The notes under the pieces were generated by a model. The model was not told where the DNA came from and searched no databases. It saw only the letters and a program-made list of their open reading frames with translations. A DNA stretch of 6,062 nt from Dehalococcoidia bacterium (GTDB lineage Bacteria; Chloroflexota; Dehalococcoidia; Lucifugimonadales; Lucifugimonadaceae): contig JAAXHR010000373.1 of NCBI GenBank assembly GCA_012270805.1, forward strand, positions 1-6,062, given 5' to 3'. The position numbers and the translations under genes are program-made. This document shows positions 1 through 5,955 of the stretch, one piece after another; positions within the stretch are counted from its first letter, which is position 1, and every line of letters begins with the position of its first letter.

Positions 1-856
1 GATGGAACATCGTGCAAACGTCGTGCGGCGACCCGTTATCACCGGTATAGATCACCAGCGTGTCCTCGCTCAACCCTTCCTCCGCCAAGTAGTCCAACAA
101 CCGGCCGATCACCTTGTCGTGATACTCCACCATGTCCTTGTAGAACCGGGGATCATCCGCGAAAGCGCCATCCTCCAGCTCTGCCCACGTGCGTCCGCCA
201 CGAGTCTTGTTAGTCGGCGGATCGAAATCGGCAAATTCCGGGCTGTCCGGCGACGGCTCGTGCGGCTTATGTGTCAGTGCCATCGGCCAGTACACGAAGA
301 ACGGATTGTCGTCGTCCTTCTTGCGGTCGATGAAGTCGATGATGTAGTTGCAGAACTCATCGTCGCCGTACTTGCCCTTGGTGTCGTCCCGATACTTCCC
401 GTTCTGGTAGATGATCGGGTCCTTATACCGAGAACCCTTCTCCTCAGTTTGGTGCGCATGCCACACGCAGAACTCGTCGAAACCAGCATCCTCGATCTTC
501 TGACCCTTATTCCGCATCTCCGGCATCTCATCTGGGGGGTTGTACGAATACAGCTGCCACTTGCCTGAAATGCAAGTGTTGTAACCAGCATCCGAGAACA
601 GATGCCCGAACGTGACCTCGTCCGGCGGTATCAAACCGAAACCGATGTAGTTCCTGAAGTTGTGCTTACCGGTCATCAACGCCACCCGCGTCGGCGTGCA
701 CAACGGCAACACATGCCCCTCATCGAACCGCATCCCATTCGCCGCCATCTCGTCCAACCGAGGCGTCGCGTACGAAGTCCCCCCGTTGACACCGACGCAC
801 TCGTACCCGAGGTCATCAGACATGATCATGATGATGTTTGGTCGTTTATCTGACAT
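1..856 (-). CDS. Sulfatase (alkaline phosphatase superfamily), N-terminal 285 residues, 3' end beyond window
   Basis: Hydrolyses sulfate esters if active; the substrate cannot be told. Translation from the ATG at 856 shows the sulfatase order of motifs. An N-terminal metal-binding Asp pair (PNIIMIMSDDLG, D14-D15) comes first. Next is the C53-T-P-T-R57 formylglycine site followed by MTGKH, then GKWQL at 98-102, THKP near residue 196, and YTGDNG at 270-275 (D273, N274, metal ligands in the family). C53 implies maturation by a formylglycine-generating enzyme, which is not in this window. The reading frame stays open to base 2, so the C-terminal part lies to the left. A Shine-Dalgarno-like GGGAG lies about 8 nt before the ATG and supports this start. 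There is no signal peptide: the protein begins directly with the first beta strand, suggesting a cytoplasmic enzyme. The usual His of the GKWH motif is Gln here (Q101). It is divergent from the amidohydrolase at 1009. Family is certain; substrate unknown. Confidence 0.93.
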   Translation of the reverse strand, partial: MSDKRPNIIMIMSDDLGYECVGVNGGTSYATPRLDEMAANGMRFDEGHVLPLCTPTRVALMTGKHNFRNYIGFGLIPPDEVTFGHLFSDAGYNTCISGKWQLYSYNPPDEMPEMRNKGQKIEDAGFDEFCVWHAHQTEEKGSRYKDPIIYQNGKYRDDTKGKYGDDEFCNYIIDFIDRKKDDDNPFFVYWPMALTHKPHEPSPDSPEFADFDPPTNKTRGGRTWAELEDGAFADDPRFYKDMVEYHDKVIGRLLDYLAEEGLSEDTLVIYTGDNGSPHDVCTMFH

Positions 857-909
857 TGCAACTCTCCCGCAAAAAACCATATCACTAGCCACAGCACAGC
901 ACCATCCCA

Positions 910-923
910 TTTCGCGTGCGAAA
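910..923. promoter_or_regulatory. Operator-like inverted repeat in the divergent promoter region
   Basis: The 6-bp arms TTTCGC and GCGAAA flank a 2-bp centre (GT). With one unpaired base the symmetry continues outward as CCC at 906-908 and GGG at 924-926. The two-base centre is too short for an RNA hairpin, so a DNA-binding dimer site is the more natural reading. It sits in the 152-bp gap between the divergent sulfatase and amidohydrolase starts, where a shared regulator could act on both. No regulator gene is visible nearby. A TTATGCT stretch just downstream (about 938-944) could be a weak -10 for the plus-strand gene. No convincing -35 was seen for either direction. Confidence 0.35.
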
Positions 924-1008
924 GGGGCGCGAGCAGGTTATGCTCACTCATCATCGGTAAAATCACATCATCGATCCAAATCCATTAACCCAACCGTCAA
1001 AACCAGCC

Positions 1009-1860
1009 ATGACCACCTCAACCCCCGTCATCGACGTCCAAGTTCACGCCTACGAACGCAACCATCCTGGACGCCCTTGGCACGGCGACCTCGCTGGTCC
1101 ACCCGAAGTAACTGGCGACGACATGGTAGCCGCCATGAACGCGGTCGGAGTAGACGGCGCAATCCTCGTCTCTCCATTCTCGATGTACCAGTACGATGCG
1201 AGCTACGCGCTGGAGGTTTATGACAAGCATCCGGGGAGCTTCGGTTTGGTCAGGCCGTTCGATCCCGATTCCGAAAACATCGAGCAACAGATGGAAGAGT
1301 GGACATCTCATCCCGGTGTAGTCGGCGCACGCATCATGCTTGCACGCATCGAAATCGAAGCCGAAAACCCGGGCGTAAATCGCATCCTCGCGGCCGGCGC
1401 AAAAGCAAACATCCCCATCAACGTCATGTGCTCCGGAAAACTTCCCATCTTCCGAGAAATGGCACGTAACCACCCCAACACCCAACTCATCATCGATCAT
1501 CTAGGCATCGCCCAACCATACGAACCGCCCGCGCCGCCAGACGCTTGGGACGACCTGCCATCCGTCCTCGAACTCGCACAGTTTGATAACGTCGCCATCA
1601 AAATCTCCGGCACCGGCACCCTCGCACACGAACCATTTCCCTACTCCGACATCTGGGAGCCGCTGAACCAAATCTTCAACGCCTACAGCCTAGACCGCTG
1701 CATGTGGGGAACCGACTGGACCCGCGCCGTAAACCTCCTCACTTACGAGCAAGGCGTCGAAGCCTTCCGCATTACCGACCAACTCACCGATTCCGAACGC
1801 GCAATCCTCATGGGCGGGAGTCTGATGAAGATATACAACTGGTCACCAGACAAACCGTAG
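1009..1860 (+). CDS. Amidohydrolase-related (Amidohydro-rel, TIM-barrel) metal-dependent-hydrolase-like protein
   Basis: This 283-residue protein has the length and motif order of the Amidohydro-rel family, the group that includes 2-amino-3-carboxymuconate semialdehyde decarboxylase and lactone hydrolases such as LigI. Visible motifs are IDVQVHAYE at 8-16 (first strand), GARIM at 106-110, IIDHLG at 161-166, VAIKISG at 195-201, WGTDW at 233-237 (D236, the strand-8 Asp), and a C-terminal ILMGGSLMKIYNW. The usual first-strand HxH is Q11-x-H13, and the strand-5 segment INVMCSG has no His, so the metal site looks incomplete. It is probably cytoplasmic, with no signal peptide or membrane segment. 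No Shine-Dalgarno precedes the ATG. The upstream in-frame stop at 958 and the absence of another start in between still make 1009 the only choice; it may be leaderless or weakly translated. Substrate unknown. It is divergent from the sulfatase, which could mean related substrates, but nothing in the sequence proves it. Confidence 0.88.
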   Translation: MTTSTPVIDVQVHAYERNHPGRPWHGDLAGPPEVTGDDMVAAMNAVGVDGAILVSPFSMYQYDASYALEVYDKHPGSFGLVRPFDPDSENIEQQMEEWTSHPGVVGARIMLARIEIEAENPGVNRILAAGAKANIPINVMCSGKLPIFREMARNHPNTQLIIDHLGIAQPYEPPAPPDAWDDLPSVLELAQFDNVAIKISGTGTLAHEPFPYSDIWEPLNQIFNAYSLDRCMWGTDWTRAVNLLTYEQGVEAFRITDQLTDSERAILMGGSLMKIYNWSPDKP

Positions 1861-1876
1861 CGGACATACCCAAGTC

Positions 1877-1969
1877 ATGTCATTCTGAACGGAGCGCGAC
1901 GGAGTGAAGAATCTAACGCGGCAACCGCAGGCATAGTCCCTAGATTCCTCGCTCCGCTTGGAATAACAT
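1877..1969. repeat. Long imperfect inverted repeat (REP-like intergenic element)
   Basis: The left arm (1877-1915) and right arm (1941-1969) are imperfect reverse complements. AGTGAAGAATCTA on the left pairs with TAGATTCCTCGCT on the right, and ATGTCATTCTGAA pairs with TTGGAATAACAT. The left arm is about ten bases longer because a GGAG-containing segment (GGAGCGCGAC then GGAG) is doubled. It fills most of the gap between two convergent genes, where a folded transcript could end or protect both messages. There is no T tract, so it is not a classic terminator. The 'GTCATTCTGA...GAATCT' style resembles dispersed intergenic palindromes known from many environmental bacterial genomes. Copy number cannot be seen from this window. 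Confidence 0.65.
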
Positions 1970-1981
1970 AGATGTCAACAC

Positions 1982-1999
1982 CGCGCAAGAGTGTGCGCG
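1982..1999 (-). terminator. Short GC-rich hairpin just downstream of the YCII gene
   Basis: CGCGCA at 1982-1987 and TGCGCG at 1994-1999 form a perfect 6-bp stem around a 6-nt loop, only 3 bases past the stop of the minus-strand YCII gene. The position suits a transcription end, but the minus-strand bases after the stem lack a run of T. It could be a weak terminator or simply chance pairing in GC-rich DNA. Confidence 0.3.
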
Positions 2000-2002
2000 C
2001 CC

Positions 2003-2425
2003 TTACCGCCCTGCAATCTCCTCCCGCATCCGCTCCTCCTGCTCAATTTGTTCCGGCGTCATCGCCTCACCAAAATCCGCGTACTCAAATACCTGACGTA
2101 TCTCGACCTCGCTTCGGCTGAGCATTGGATTCGGGCATTTCTTCATCCACTCCACCGCTTCATCCATATCCTTCACCTCCCACATCCAAAATCCTGCCAC
2201 CAACTCGTTCGTCGCACTAAATGGCCCGTCAACAACCTCTCGACTCTCACCATCGAACACCACCCGCTTGCCGTTAGACGTCGGGTGCAGCCCTTCACCG
2301 GCCAACATAATCCCAGCCTTCACCAACTCTGCGTTGTACCGCCCCATCGCCTCAATCAGATCCGTAGACGGCATCACTCCTGCCTCGCTGTCCTCAGTCG
2401 CCTTGATCAAAACCATTACACGCAT
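2003..2425 (-). CDS. YCII-related (DGPF-domain) protein
   Basis: This 140-residue cytoplasmic protein has a ferredoxin-like alpha/beta fold inferred from family. It matches the YCII/DGPF family: MRVMVLIKATEDSEAG at the N-terminus, a helix with AELVKAG, GEGLHP at 43-48, the signature D66-G-P-F69, the strand FWMWEVKDMDEAVEWMKKCPNP, and a closing EIRQVFEYADFGE. The tail (about 122-138) is Glu- and Met-rich and probably helical. Members are often annotated only by domain; some sit beside ECF sigma factors, but none is present here. Biochemical role unknown. AAGGA lies 9 nt upstream of the ATG and fixes the start. It is 128 bp downstream of the DedA gene on the same strand, so co-transcription is possible. 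A 15-codon ORF (2416-2463) overlaps its start. Confidence 0.9.
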   Translation of the reverse strand: MRVMVLIKATEDSEAGVMPSTDLIEAMGRYNAELVKAGIMLAGEGLHPTSNGKRVVFDGESREVVDGPFSATNELVAGFWMWEVKDMDEAVEWMKKCPNPMLSRSEVEIRQVFEYADFGEAMTPEQIEQEERMREEIAGR

Positions 2426-2463
2426 CGCTCATTTTCCTTCAAAGACGGCGTACAAACCGTCAT
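2416..2463 (-). CDS. Possible 15-codon ORF overlapping the YCII gene start
   Basis: On the minus strand an ATG at 2463 is preceded, 8 nt away, by CAGGAG, a good Shine-Dalgarno. It opens a frame of 15 codons (MTVCTPSLKENERCV) that ends in TAA inside the second to third codons of the YCII gene, in another frame. The overlap geometry is what translational coupling or a leader peptide would need. The peptide has no run of one amino acid and resembles nothing I know. A ribosome-binding site followed by a short open frame can arise by chance, so this is a candidate only. Confidence 0.2.
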   Translation of the reverse strand: MTVCTPSLKENERCV

Positions 2464-2553
2464 CGATTCATCTCCTGATCAGTACCCGATACTAAGGCAA
2501 CTGGTTCACGATTGGGTCACCCCAGCAGGGATGTGGAAAACGGCAACAACCAA

Positions 2554-3195
2554 TTACAAAACCCGCCGTTGCCGCCACCATCTGAAAGCGCGCCAGCCGA
2601 TGAAGCCTAGGACGACTAACACGAACACGACGAGAGTGGCGTTCTGGTAGGGCTCTATGAAGGTTTTAACGTCTTCCCAGTTTTCGCCTAGAAGTCGTCC
2701 GACGTAGGTCAGTATGAGACTCCAGAGCGCGGTGCCAAGCGTCGTGAAAAGTATGAAGCGGCCGAAGTTCATACGCGTGTAGCCAGCCGGGACGGAGATG
2801 ATGCTGCGAATAATGGGAATCAGCCGACCAAAGAAGATCACCGCCTCGCCGTATCGTTCGAACCACGCCGCGCCACGGTCGAGATCGAGTTCGGAGATGA
2901 AGAGATACTTGCCGTATGCCGCGACTAATCGCCGTACTCCAGCCTCCCGTGCGAAGTAGCCGATGCCATAGAGCACGACCGCTCCGAGTAGCGAGCCTGC
3001 AGTTCCCGCAGCGACTGCGCCCCAGAAATCCAACTCCCCCTTAGCCGACAGCGAGCCCGCAAATGGCAGCACCGCCTCCGATGGAATCGGCGGAAAGATG
3101 TTCTCTATCGCCATCACCAGCACGATGCCCGGATACCCGATCGCCGCGATCAGTTCCTCGATCCAACCGCCAACTTGCTCGATCAGCTGCGTCAT
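2554..3195 (-). CDS. DedA family (SNARE-associated/VTT domain) inner-membrane protein
   Basis: This 213-residue integral membrane protein has normal DedA length. DedA proteins are linked to membrane homeostasis, and some members act in undecaprenyl-phosphate or phospholipid translocation; which role applies here is unknown. The family signatures are all present: the membrane segment at about 20-38 leading into E31-N32-IFPPIPSE40, and the glycine-rich segment AAGTAGSLLGAVVLYGIGY (62-80). Then come W111-F112-ERYG116, FFGRLIPIIR (121-130) with the conserved Arg residues R124 and R130, and VPAG (135-138). Two further hydrophobic segments (about 146-166 and 187-202) and a basic WWRQRR tail follow, the tail probably cytoplasmic. 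AGGA lies 10 nt before the ATG. A four-codon ATG...TGA ORF sits between the two and overlaps the start (GAATGA). It is divergent from the amidotransferase gene and upstream of YCII on the same strand. Confidence 0.95.
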   Translation of the reverse strand: MTQLIEQVGGWIEELIAAIGYPGIVLVMAIENIFPPIPSEAVLPFAGSLSAKGELDFWGAVAAGTAGSLLGAVVLYGIGYFAREAGVRRLVAAYGKYLFISELDLDRGAAWFERYGEAVIFFGRLIPIIRSIISVPAGYTRMNFGRFILFTTLGTALWSLILTYVGRLLGENWEDVKTFIEPYQNATLVVFVLVVLGFIGWRAFRWWRQRRVL

Positions 3196-3318
3196 TCGGC
3201 GTTCATCCTACGTGCATGTAAATTAGTGGGCCTATGGGGCACGAACTTTTCTTTACCTTCCAAGAATCGTAATTCGTCGCCACTTTAACTCCTAACCAGA
3301 CCGTTGACCGCTCTCGTC

Positions 3319-3324
3319 TATAAT
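3319..3324 (+). promoter_or_regulatory. Probable -10 box for the amidotransferase-like gene
   Basis: A perfect TATAAT lies 32 bp before the ATG at 3357, a sensible distance for a short leader starting near 3331. No good -35 is found at 16-18 bp. The nearby TTGACC at 3304-3309 leaves only a 9-bp spacer, so it is unlikely to be its partner. The rest of the 161-bp divergent region (3196-3356) must also hold the DedA promoter, which I could not pick out. Confidence 0.5.
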
Positions 3325-3356
3325 CTCGCTGCTGGGGATGAAAGCCGTTAAAGCAG

Positions 3357-4118
3357 ATGACCAAACTCGCCCTGATAATCCGTCACAACGAGCACGAGAC
3401 CCTCGGCGAGAACTACACCTCGGTTCTGGTAGAACGCGGTTTCGCCCTGCATCCTCTGAATGTGTTCGAAAGTGCGCCCGATTTCGACATCTTTGATCCG
3501 CCATCCTTGGACGAGATCGACCTGATCATCGCTCTCGGTGGCGCTCTTTCGGCCACCGACGACTTTCCAGCGATCCACGCAGAGCGGGAGTTCTTCGCCG
3601 ACGCGATATACGTCGGAGTGCCGATCTTCGGTGTGTGTTTAGGCGCGCAGATTATGGCTAGCGCACTTGGCGGATTTGTCGAACCAACCGGTGGTTACGA
3701 ATTCGGTCTGCGAAAGTTCTGGATCACTGAGGAGGGCGCAAAAGAGCCGGTCTTCAGCAAGCTCCGAGTGCCCTTGGTCCCGACGTTGCATGGCGAGCAT
3801 TTTTCGGTCCCCAAAGGAGCCACCGAACTCGCCTTCGGCTACATGCTGTGTCGAGATGGAACGTTTCGTAGACAGAGTCTCGCCTTCAGATACGGCAACT
3901 CCTACGCCTTCCAGTTCGAGCCGCAACTGACTCTTGATGAGTTGAGAGTCTGGAACTGCGAGTTGGCGGGCGATTACGAGCTCATGGGGTCGCTGTTCGA
4001 CCCTGTGTTTGAAGCCGAGGCCCACATAAGGGAATTCACCACCTACTCCCCGATCTATGAGGCGCAATCGAGAGAGATGCTGAACGCGTTTCTTGACAAT
4101 GCGGGACTAACCACCTAG
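3357..4118 (+). CDS. Class I glutamine amidotransferase-like protein with altered catalytic dyad
   Basis: This 253-residue protein has the class I glutamine amidotransferase (GMP-synthase-like GATase1) fold. LIIRHNEHETLGEN opens the domain, DLIIALGGALSATDD (55-69) is the oxyanion-side loop, and FGVCLGAQIMASALGG (91-106) carries the nucleophile-elbow cysteine C94. LRKFWITEEG and LHGEHFSVPKGATELA (144-159) match the usual HGD/E-F-x-x-P-x-G-A segment. The last active-site motif, normally QFHxE, reads F185-Q-F-E-P-Q190, so the catalytic His and Glu positions are Glu188 and Gln190. It may not hydrolyse glutamine, or it may use the Cys differently. The C-terminal 60 residues are Glu- and Phe-rich and show no motif I recognise. 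It is a stand-alone domain with no synthetase partner beside it, so the acceptor is unknown. Only a weak AAAGCAG precedes the ATG. It converges with the GYD gene, 13 bp apart. Confidence 0.85.
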   Translation: MTKLALIIRHNEHETLGENYTSVLVERGFALHPLNVFESAPDFDIFDPPSLDEIDLIIALGGALSATDDFPAIHAEREFFADAIYVGVPIFGVCLGAQIMASALGGFVEPTGGYEFGLRKFWITEEGAKEPVFSKLRVPLVPTLHGEHFSVPKGATELAFGYMLCRDGTFRRQSLAFRYGNSYAFQFEPQLTLDELRVWNCELAGDYELMGSLFDPVFEAEAHIREFTTYSPIYEAQSREMLNAFLDNAGLTT

Positions 4119-4131
4119 TCCCATACAATTT

Positions 4132-4452
4132 TTACGATCCCGGGGGCGTGTAGCTCACGCTCTGCTTCACCGCATCGTCCATCGTCGCGGGCTCTAGCAG
4201 CACAGTAGTCTTCACTGTGGCGGCACCGGCGGCGGATACACGCAAAGACAAAGCTGCGGCGGCGGCATCGCTAGGAAGCTCTGCGATGACATAGGCGTCG
4301 TCCTCGCCGAAAGCGTAGTAGAAGCTCTCCAAAGTTCCGCCCACGCTATTCACAAGACCCTCAACAACCTCGGCGCGATTCGAGCCCCCTACCTCCAACA
4401 GTCCATTGACACCTTCAAGCGTGTAAGAGGCTTGGAACAAGTATTTGGGCAT
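4132..4452 (-). CDS. GYD domain-containing protein
   Basis: This 106-residue soluble protein matches the GYD-domain family, small dimeric-barrel-like proteins of unknown function. It begins PKYLFQASYTLEGVNGLLEVGGSNRAEVV, continues with LVNSVGGTLESFYYAFGEDDAYVIAELP (the GEDDAYVI segment at 49-56 corresponds to the family's G-x-Y-D-x-V-x-I), and ends with a strand containing VKTTVLLEP. An Ala-rich helix spans 62-80. The frame extends five codons upstream to an ATG at 4467, but 4452 is preferred. GGAG lies 7 nt before it, and the family normally begins MxxYLxxxxYT at this Met. It is downstream of the ankyrin gene on the same strand (174 bp gap) and converges with the amidotransferase gene. Confidence 0.9.
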   Translation of the reverse strand: MPKYLFQASYTLEGVNGLLEVGGSNRAEVVEGLVNSVGGTLESFYYAFGEDDAYVIAELPSDAAAAALSLRVSAAGAATVKTTVLLEPATMDDAVKQSVSYTPPGS

Positions 4453-4588
4453 TGTTGATCTCCTCATCAGTGTTATCAGGCGTACTTACTGTTGATGCTA
4501 CATTCCGGTCGGCATGTGACGTGCCTAGCGGCTACGCCTTAGGACGCGATGACTCGTCAGACGCTCGCAGCACAGACTTCGTGACGGG

Positions 4589-4604
4589 TTTAGCGCTTAC
4601 TAAA
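4589..4604. repeat. Small inverted repeat between the ankyrin and GYD genes
   Basis: TTTAG at 4589-4593 and CTAAA at 4600-4604 are perfect 5-bp complements around a 6-bp spacer, 22 bp beyond the stop of the ankyrin gene. It could be a weak transcript-end hairpin or a protein-binding site upstream of the GYD gene. The stem is AT-rich and there is no T tract, so neither role is well supported. Nothing else convincing is visible in the 174-bp gap (4453-4626). Confidence 0.2.
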
Positions 4605-4626
4605 TACGGGCGGGAGAGTACCTTTC

Positions 4627-5616
4627 CTAATCGTCCGTGTTTTCGGCAGCTACCCAGTTTTTCAGAAGTGTAACGACCTCATCATTTTTGCCATGCATTA
4701 ATGCCCAATCGAGAGGCGTCGATCCATCCCAGTCTCGCTCGTTTACATCCGCCCCTGAGAGCAGCAACATTAATACAACGTCAGGATTCGAGTTATATCG
4801 AGACGCGTTATGTAGTGGTGTAACACCACCGTAAGTGCGGGCGTTGACATCGGCACCGTGGTTTAACAATATTGCGATGGAGTCGGGGTTTATATTGCTC
4901 TCTGCAGCCAGGTGCAGGACAGTAGTGTTGCTGCCGCCTAAACGGGCGTTGTCAGGATGTGTTCTTGCGTGAATATCCGCACCGTGCGCCAAAAGAACCT
5001 GAAGCGTCTCAGGGTCAGCCTCATACGCTGCACGATGCAAAGGCGTCAAGCCACCGACGGTTCTCGCATTCACATCCGCACCGTAATTCAGTAGCAATTC
5101 GATTATTTGAGCGTCATTTTTGTACCAAAATCTTGACGCGTAAAATAGCGGCGATTCGTCATAGAAGTCATAATCAGTTGGCGGATTAGGATCTGCGCCA
5201 TACTCAAGCAAGAGCCGAATGATTGCGACCGGCCTGTTTGGCTGCTCTATCGCCATTTGCAACGGAGTTCTGTGACTTGTCGGCAAATAGCCATGGTGAC
5301 TGGGCAGTGTTCCGTATCCGCTTGCGTTGGGGTCCGCGCCGCGCTTCAGAATCAGCTCGATGAGTTCGGGCTCAGCGCCGTACCGGATCGCTAGATGCAA
5401 CGGCGAATTGAATTCCGTACCTTTGGCTCCGTTAATGTCCACCCCGCTATCCAACTCCGCTTCTACTCTCCCCACATTCGCCGTTTCCCAGAAATCATAA
5501 CGGCACAATTCACCACATTTGGGCGGATAGTTGATGCTGGAGCCGAAGATACAACTCAACAGGAGCAACGGCACCAACAAGACGCAGAAGCGTACAACAC
5601 GAGTTACTACACCCAT
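4627..5616 (-). CDS. Ankyrin-repeat protein with lipoprotein-type signal peptide
   Basis: This 329-residue protein is probably exported and lipid-anchored. Residues 1-22 have a basic start (R6, R9), a hydrophobic core (FCVLLVPLLLL) and LLSC ending at C22, a plausible lipobox. A linker with C34 and C38 follows. About seven ankyrin repeats then fill the rest, ending near 321. The clearest are 67-99 (SPLHLAIRYG...ILKRGADPN), 117-144, 154-184 (LLLNYGADVNAR), 185-218 (GGLTPLHRAAYEADPE...LLAHGADIHAR), 229-260, 261-294 and 295-321. The first (38-66) is degenerate. Several repeats carry a DP/NP/EP insertion between the helices, giving units longer than the canonical 33 residues. Ankyrin domains bind other proteins; the partner is unknown. 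The ATG has no clear Shine-Dalgarno, but the signal peptide begins right there, supporting the start. tRNA-Ile lies upstream on the same strand, 106 bp away. Confidence 0.9.
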   Translation of the reverse strand: MGVVTRVVRFCVLLVPLLLLSCIFGSSINYPPKCGELCRYDFWETANVGRVEAELDSGVDINGAKGTEFNSPLHLAIRYGAEPELIELILKRGADPNASGYGTLPSHHGYLPTSHRTPLQMAIEQPNRPVAIIRLLLEYGADPNPPTDYDFYDESPLFYASRFWYKNDAQIIELLLNYGADVNARTVGGLTPLHRAAYEADPETLQVLLAHGADIHARTHPDNARLGGSNTTVLHLAAESNINPDSIAILLNHGADVNARTYGGVTPLHNASRYNSNPDVVLMLLLSGADVNERDWDGSTPLDWALMHGKNDEVVTLLKNWVAAENTDD

Positions 5617-5722
5617 CTCGATGAGACATCCGTTAGTTTTATGGCTCCGAAGATTCCAAGTTACGAAGCAAATCTGCTAATCCCGGGACGACGATATCCC
5701 ATCAACGTTAACGCGAGAAAAA

Positions 5723-5799
5723 TGGTGGGCCCGGACGGATTCGAACCATCGACCTCTACTTTATCAGAGTAGCGCTCTAACCGACTGAGCTACGGGCCC
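5723..5799 (-). tRNA. tRNA-Ile (anticodon GAU), CCA encoded
   Basis: The minus strand folds into a complete 77-nt cloverleaf. The acceptor GGGCCCG pairs fully with CGGGCCC, the D arm is GCTC/GAGC, and the anticodon stem CTACT/AGTAG encloses CTGATAA, giving anticodon GAT (GAU) for isoleucine. The variable loop is AGGTC, and the T arm GATGG/CCATC encloses TTCGAAT. The discriminator is A and the CCA end is genomically encoded (5723-5725). No rRNA sequence flanks it, although this tRNA often sits in rRNA spacers in other bacteria. A short T run follows the 3' end (minus strand ATTTTT). Confidence 0.97.
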
Positions 5800-5840
5800 G
5801 ACAGCGACGTGCAATCAACCGCACATCACGCAATATCCCA

Positions 5841-5868
5841 ATTCTAATCCATCCCACAACACTGTCCA
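5841..5868 (-). promoter_or_regulatory. Likely sigma-70-type promoter of tRNA-Ile
   Basis: Reading the minus strand, TGGACA (5868-5863, five of six bases of TTGACA) is separated by 16 bp from TAGAAT (5846-5841, five of six bases of TATAAT). The -10 ends 41 bp before the mature tRNA 5' end, which leaves room for a short leader removed by RNase P. Spacing and matches are good for an untested prediction. Confidence 0.5.
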
Positions 5869-5878
5869 TATCGCGAAG

Positions 5879-5931
5879 CTAGGAAGGACGCGAGCAAGCG
5901 AAGCGACGCTCGTAGGGAGTACGCATCCTAG
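5879..5931. repeat. Nested inverted repeat upstream of tRNA-Ile
   Basis: Outer arms CTAGGA (5879-5884) and TCCTAG (5926-5931) and inner arms CGAGC (5891-5895) and GCTCG (5908-5912) are perfect complements. The inner loop is AAGCGAAGCGAC, and the strands between inner and outer arms are unequal in length. It lies between the tRNA-Ile promoter and the start of the divergent transporter gene. The GCGAGCAAGCGAAGCGAC core resembles the GAGCG-rich cores of dispersed palindromic repeats. It may be a terminator or a repeat element; function unproven. Confidence 0.45.
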
Positions 5932-5955
5932 TTCAGGCATGTAACCTTATCCCTC

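Noticed and set aside
2..568. Plus-strand ORF of 188 codons
   Set aside because: It is antisense to the sulfatase, whose translation carries several clear family motifs; the plus-strand product is Val/Arg/Leu-rich with no domain.
1018..1500. Minus-strand ORF of 160 codons opposite the amidohydrolase
   Set aside because: Shadow frame of a gene with strong family motifs; no ribosome site and no recognisable domain.
1991..2650. Plus-strand ORF of 219 codons across the YCII gene and the DedA 3' end
   Set aside because: It runs antisense through two real genes, and its product is His/Arg/Pro-rich with no domain.
3304..3324. TTGACC plus TATAAT as a complete sigma-70 promoter
   Set aside because: The spacer is only 9 bp, far from the 16-18 bp needed; only the -10 box was kept.
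4453..4467. Five-codon N-terminal extension of the GYD protein (MRRST)
   Set aside because: The Shine-Dalgarno GGAG lies inside this stretch at proper distance from the ATG at 4452, and family members start there.
5395..5772. Plus-strand ORF of 125 codons ending in GPDGFEPSTSTLSE
   Set aside because: Its C-terminus is the antisense translation of the tRNA-Ile gene, a well-known spurious protein motif, and the rest is antisense to the ankyrin gene.
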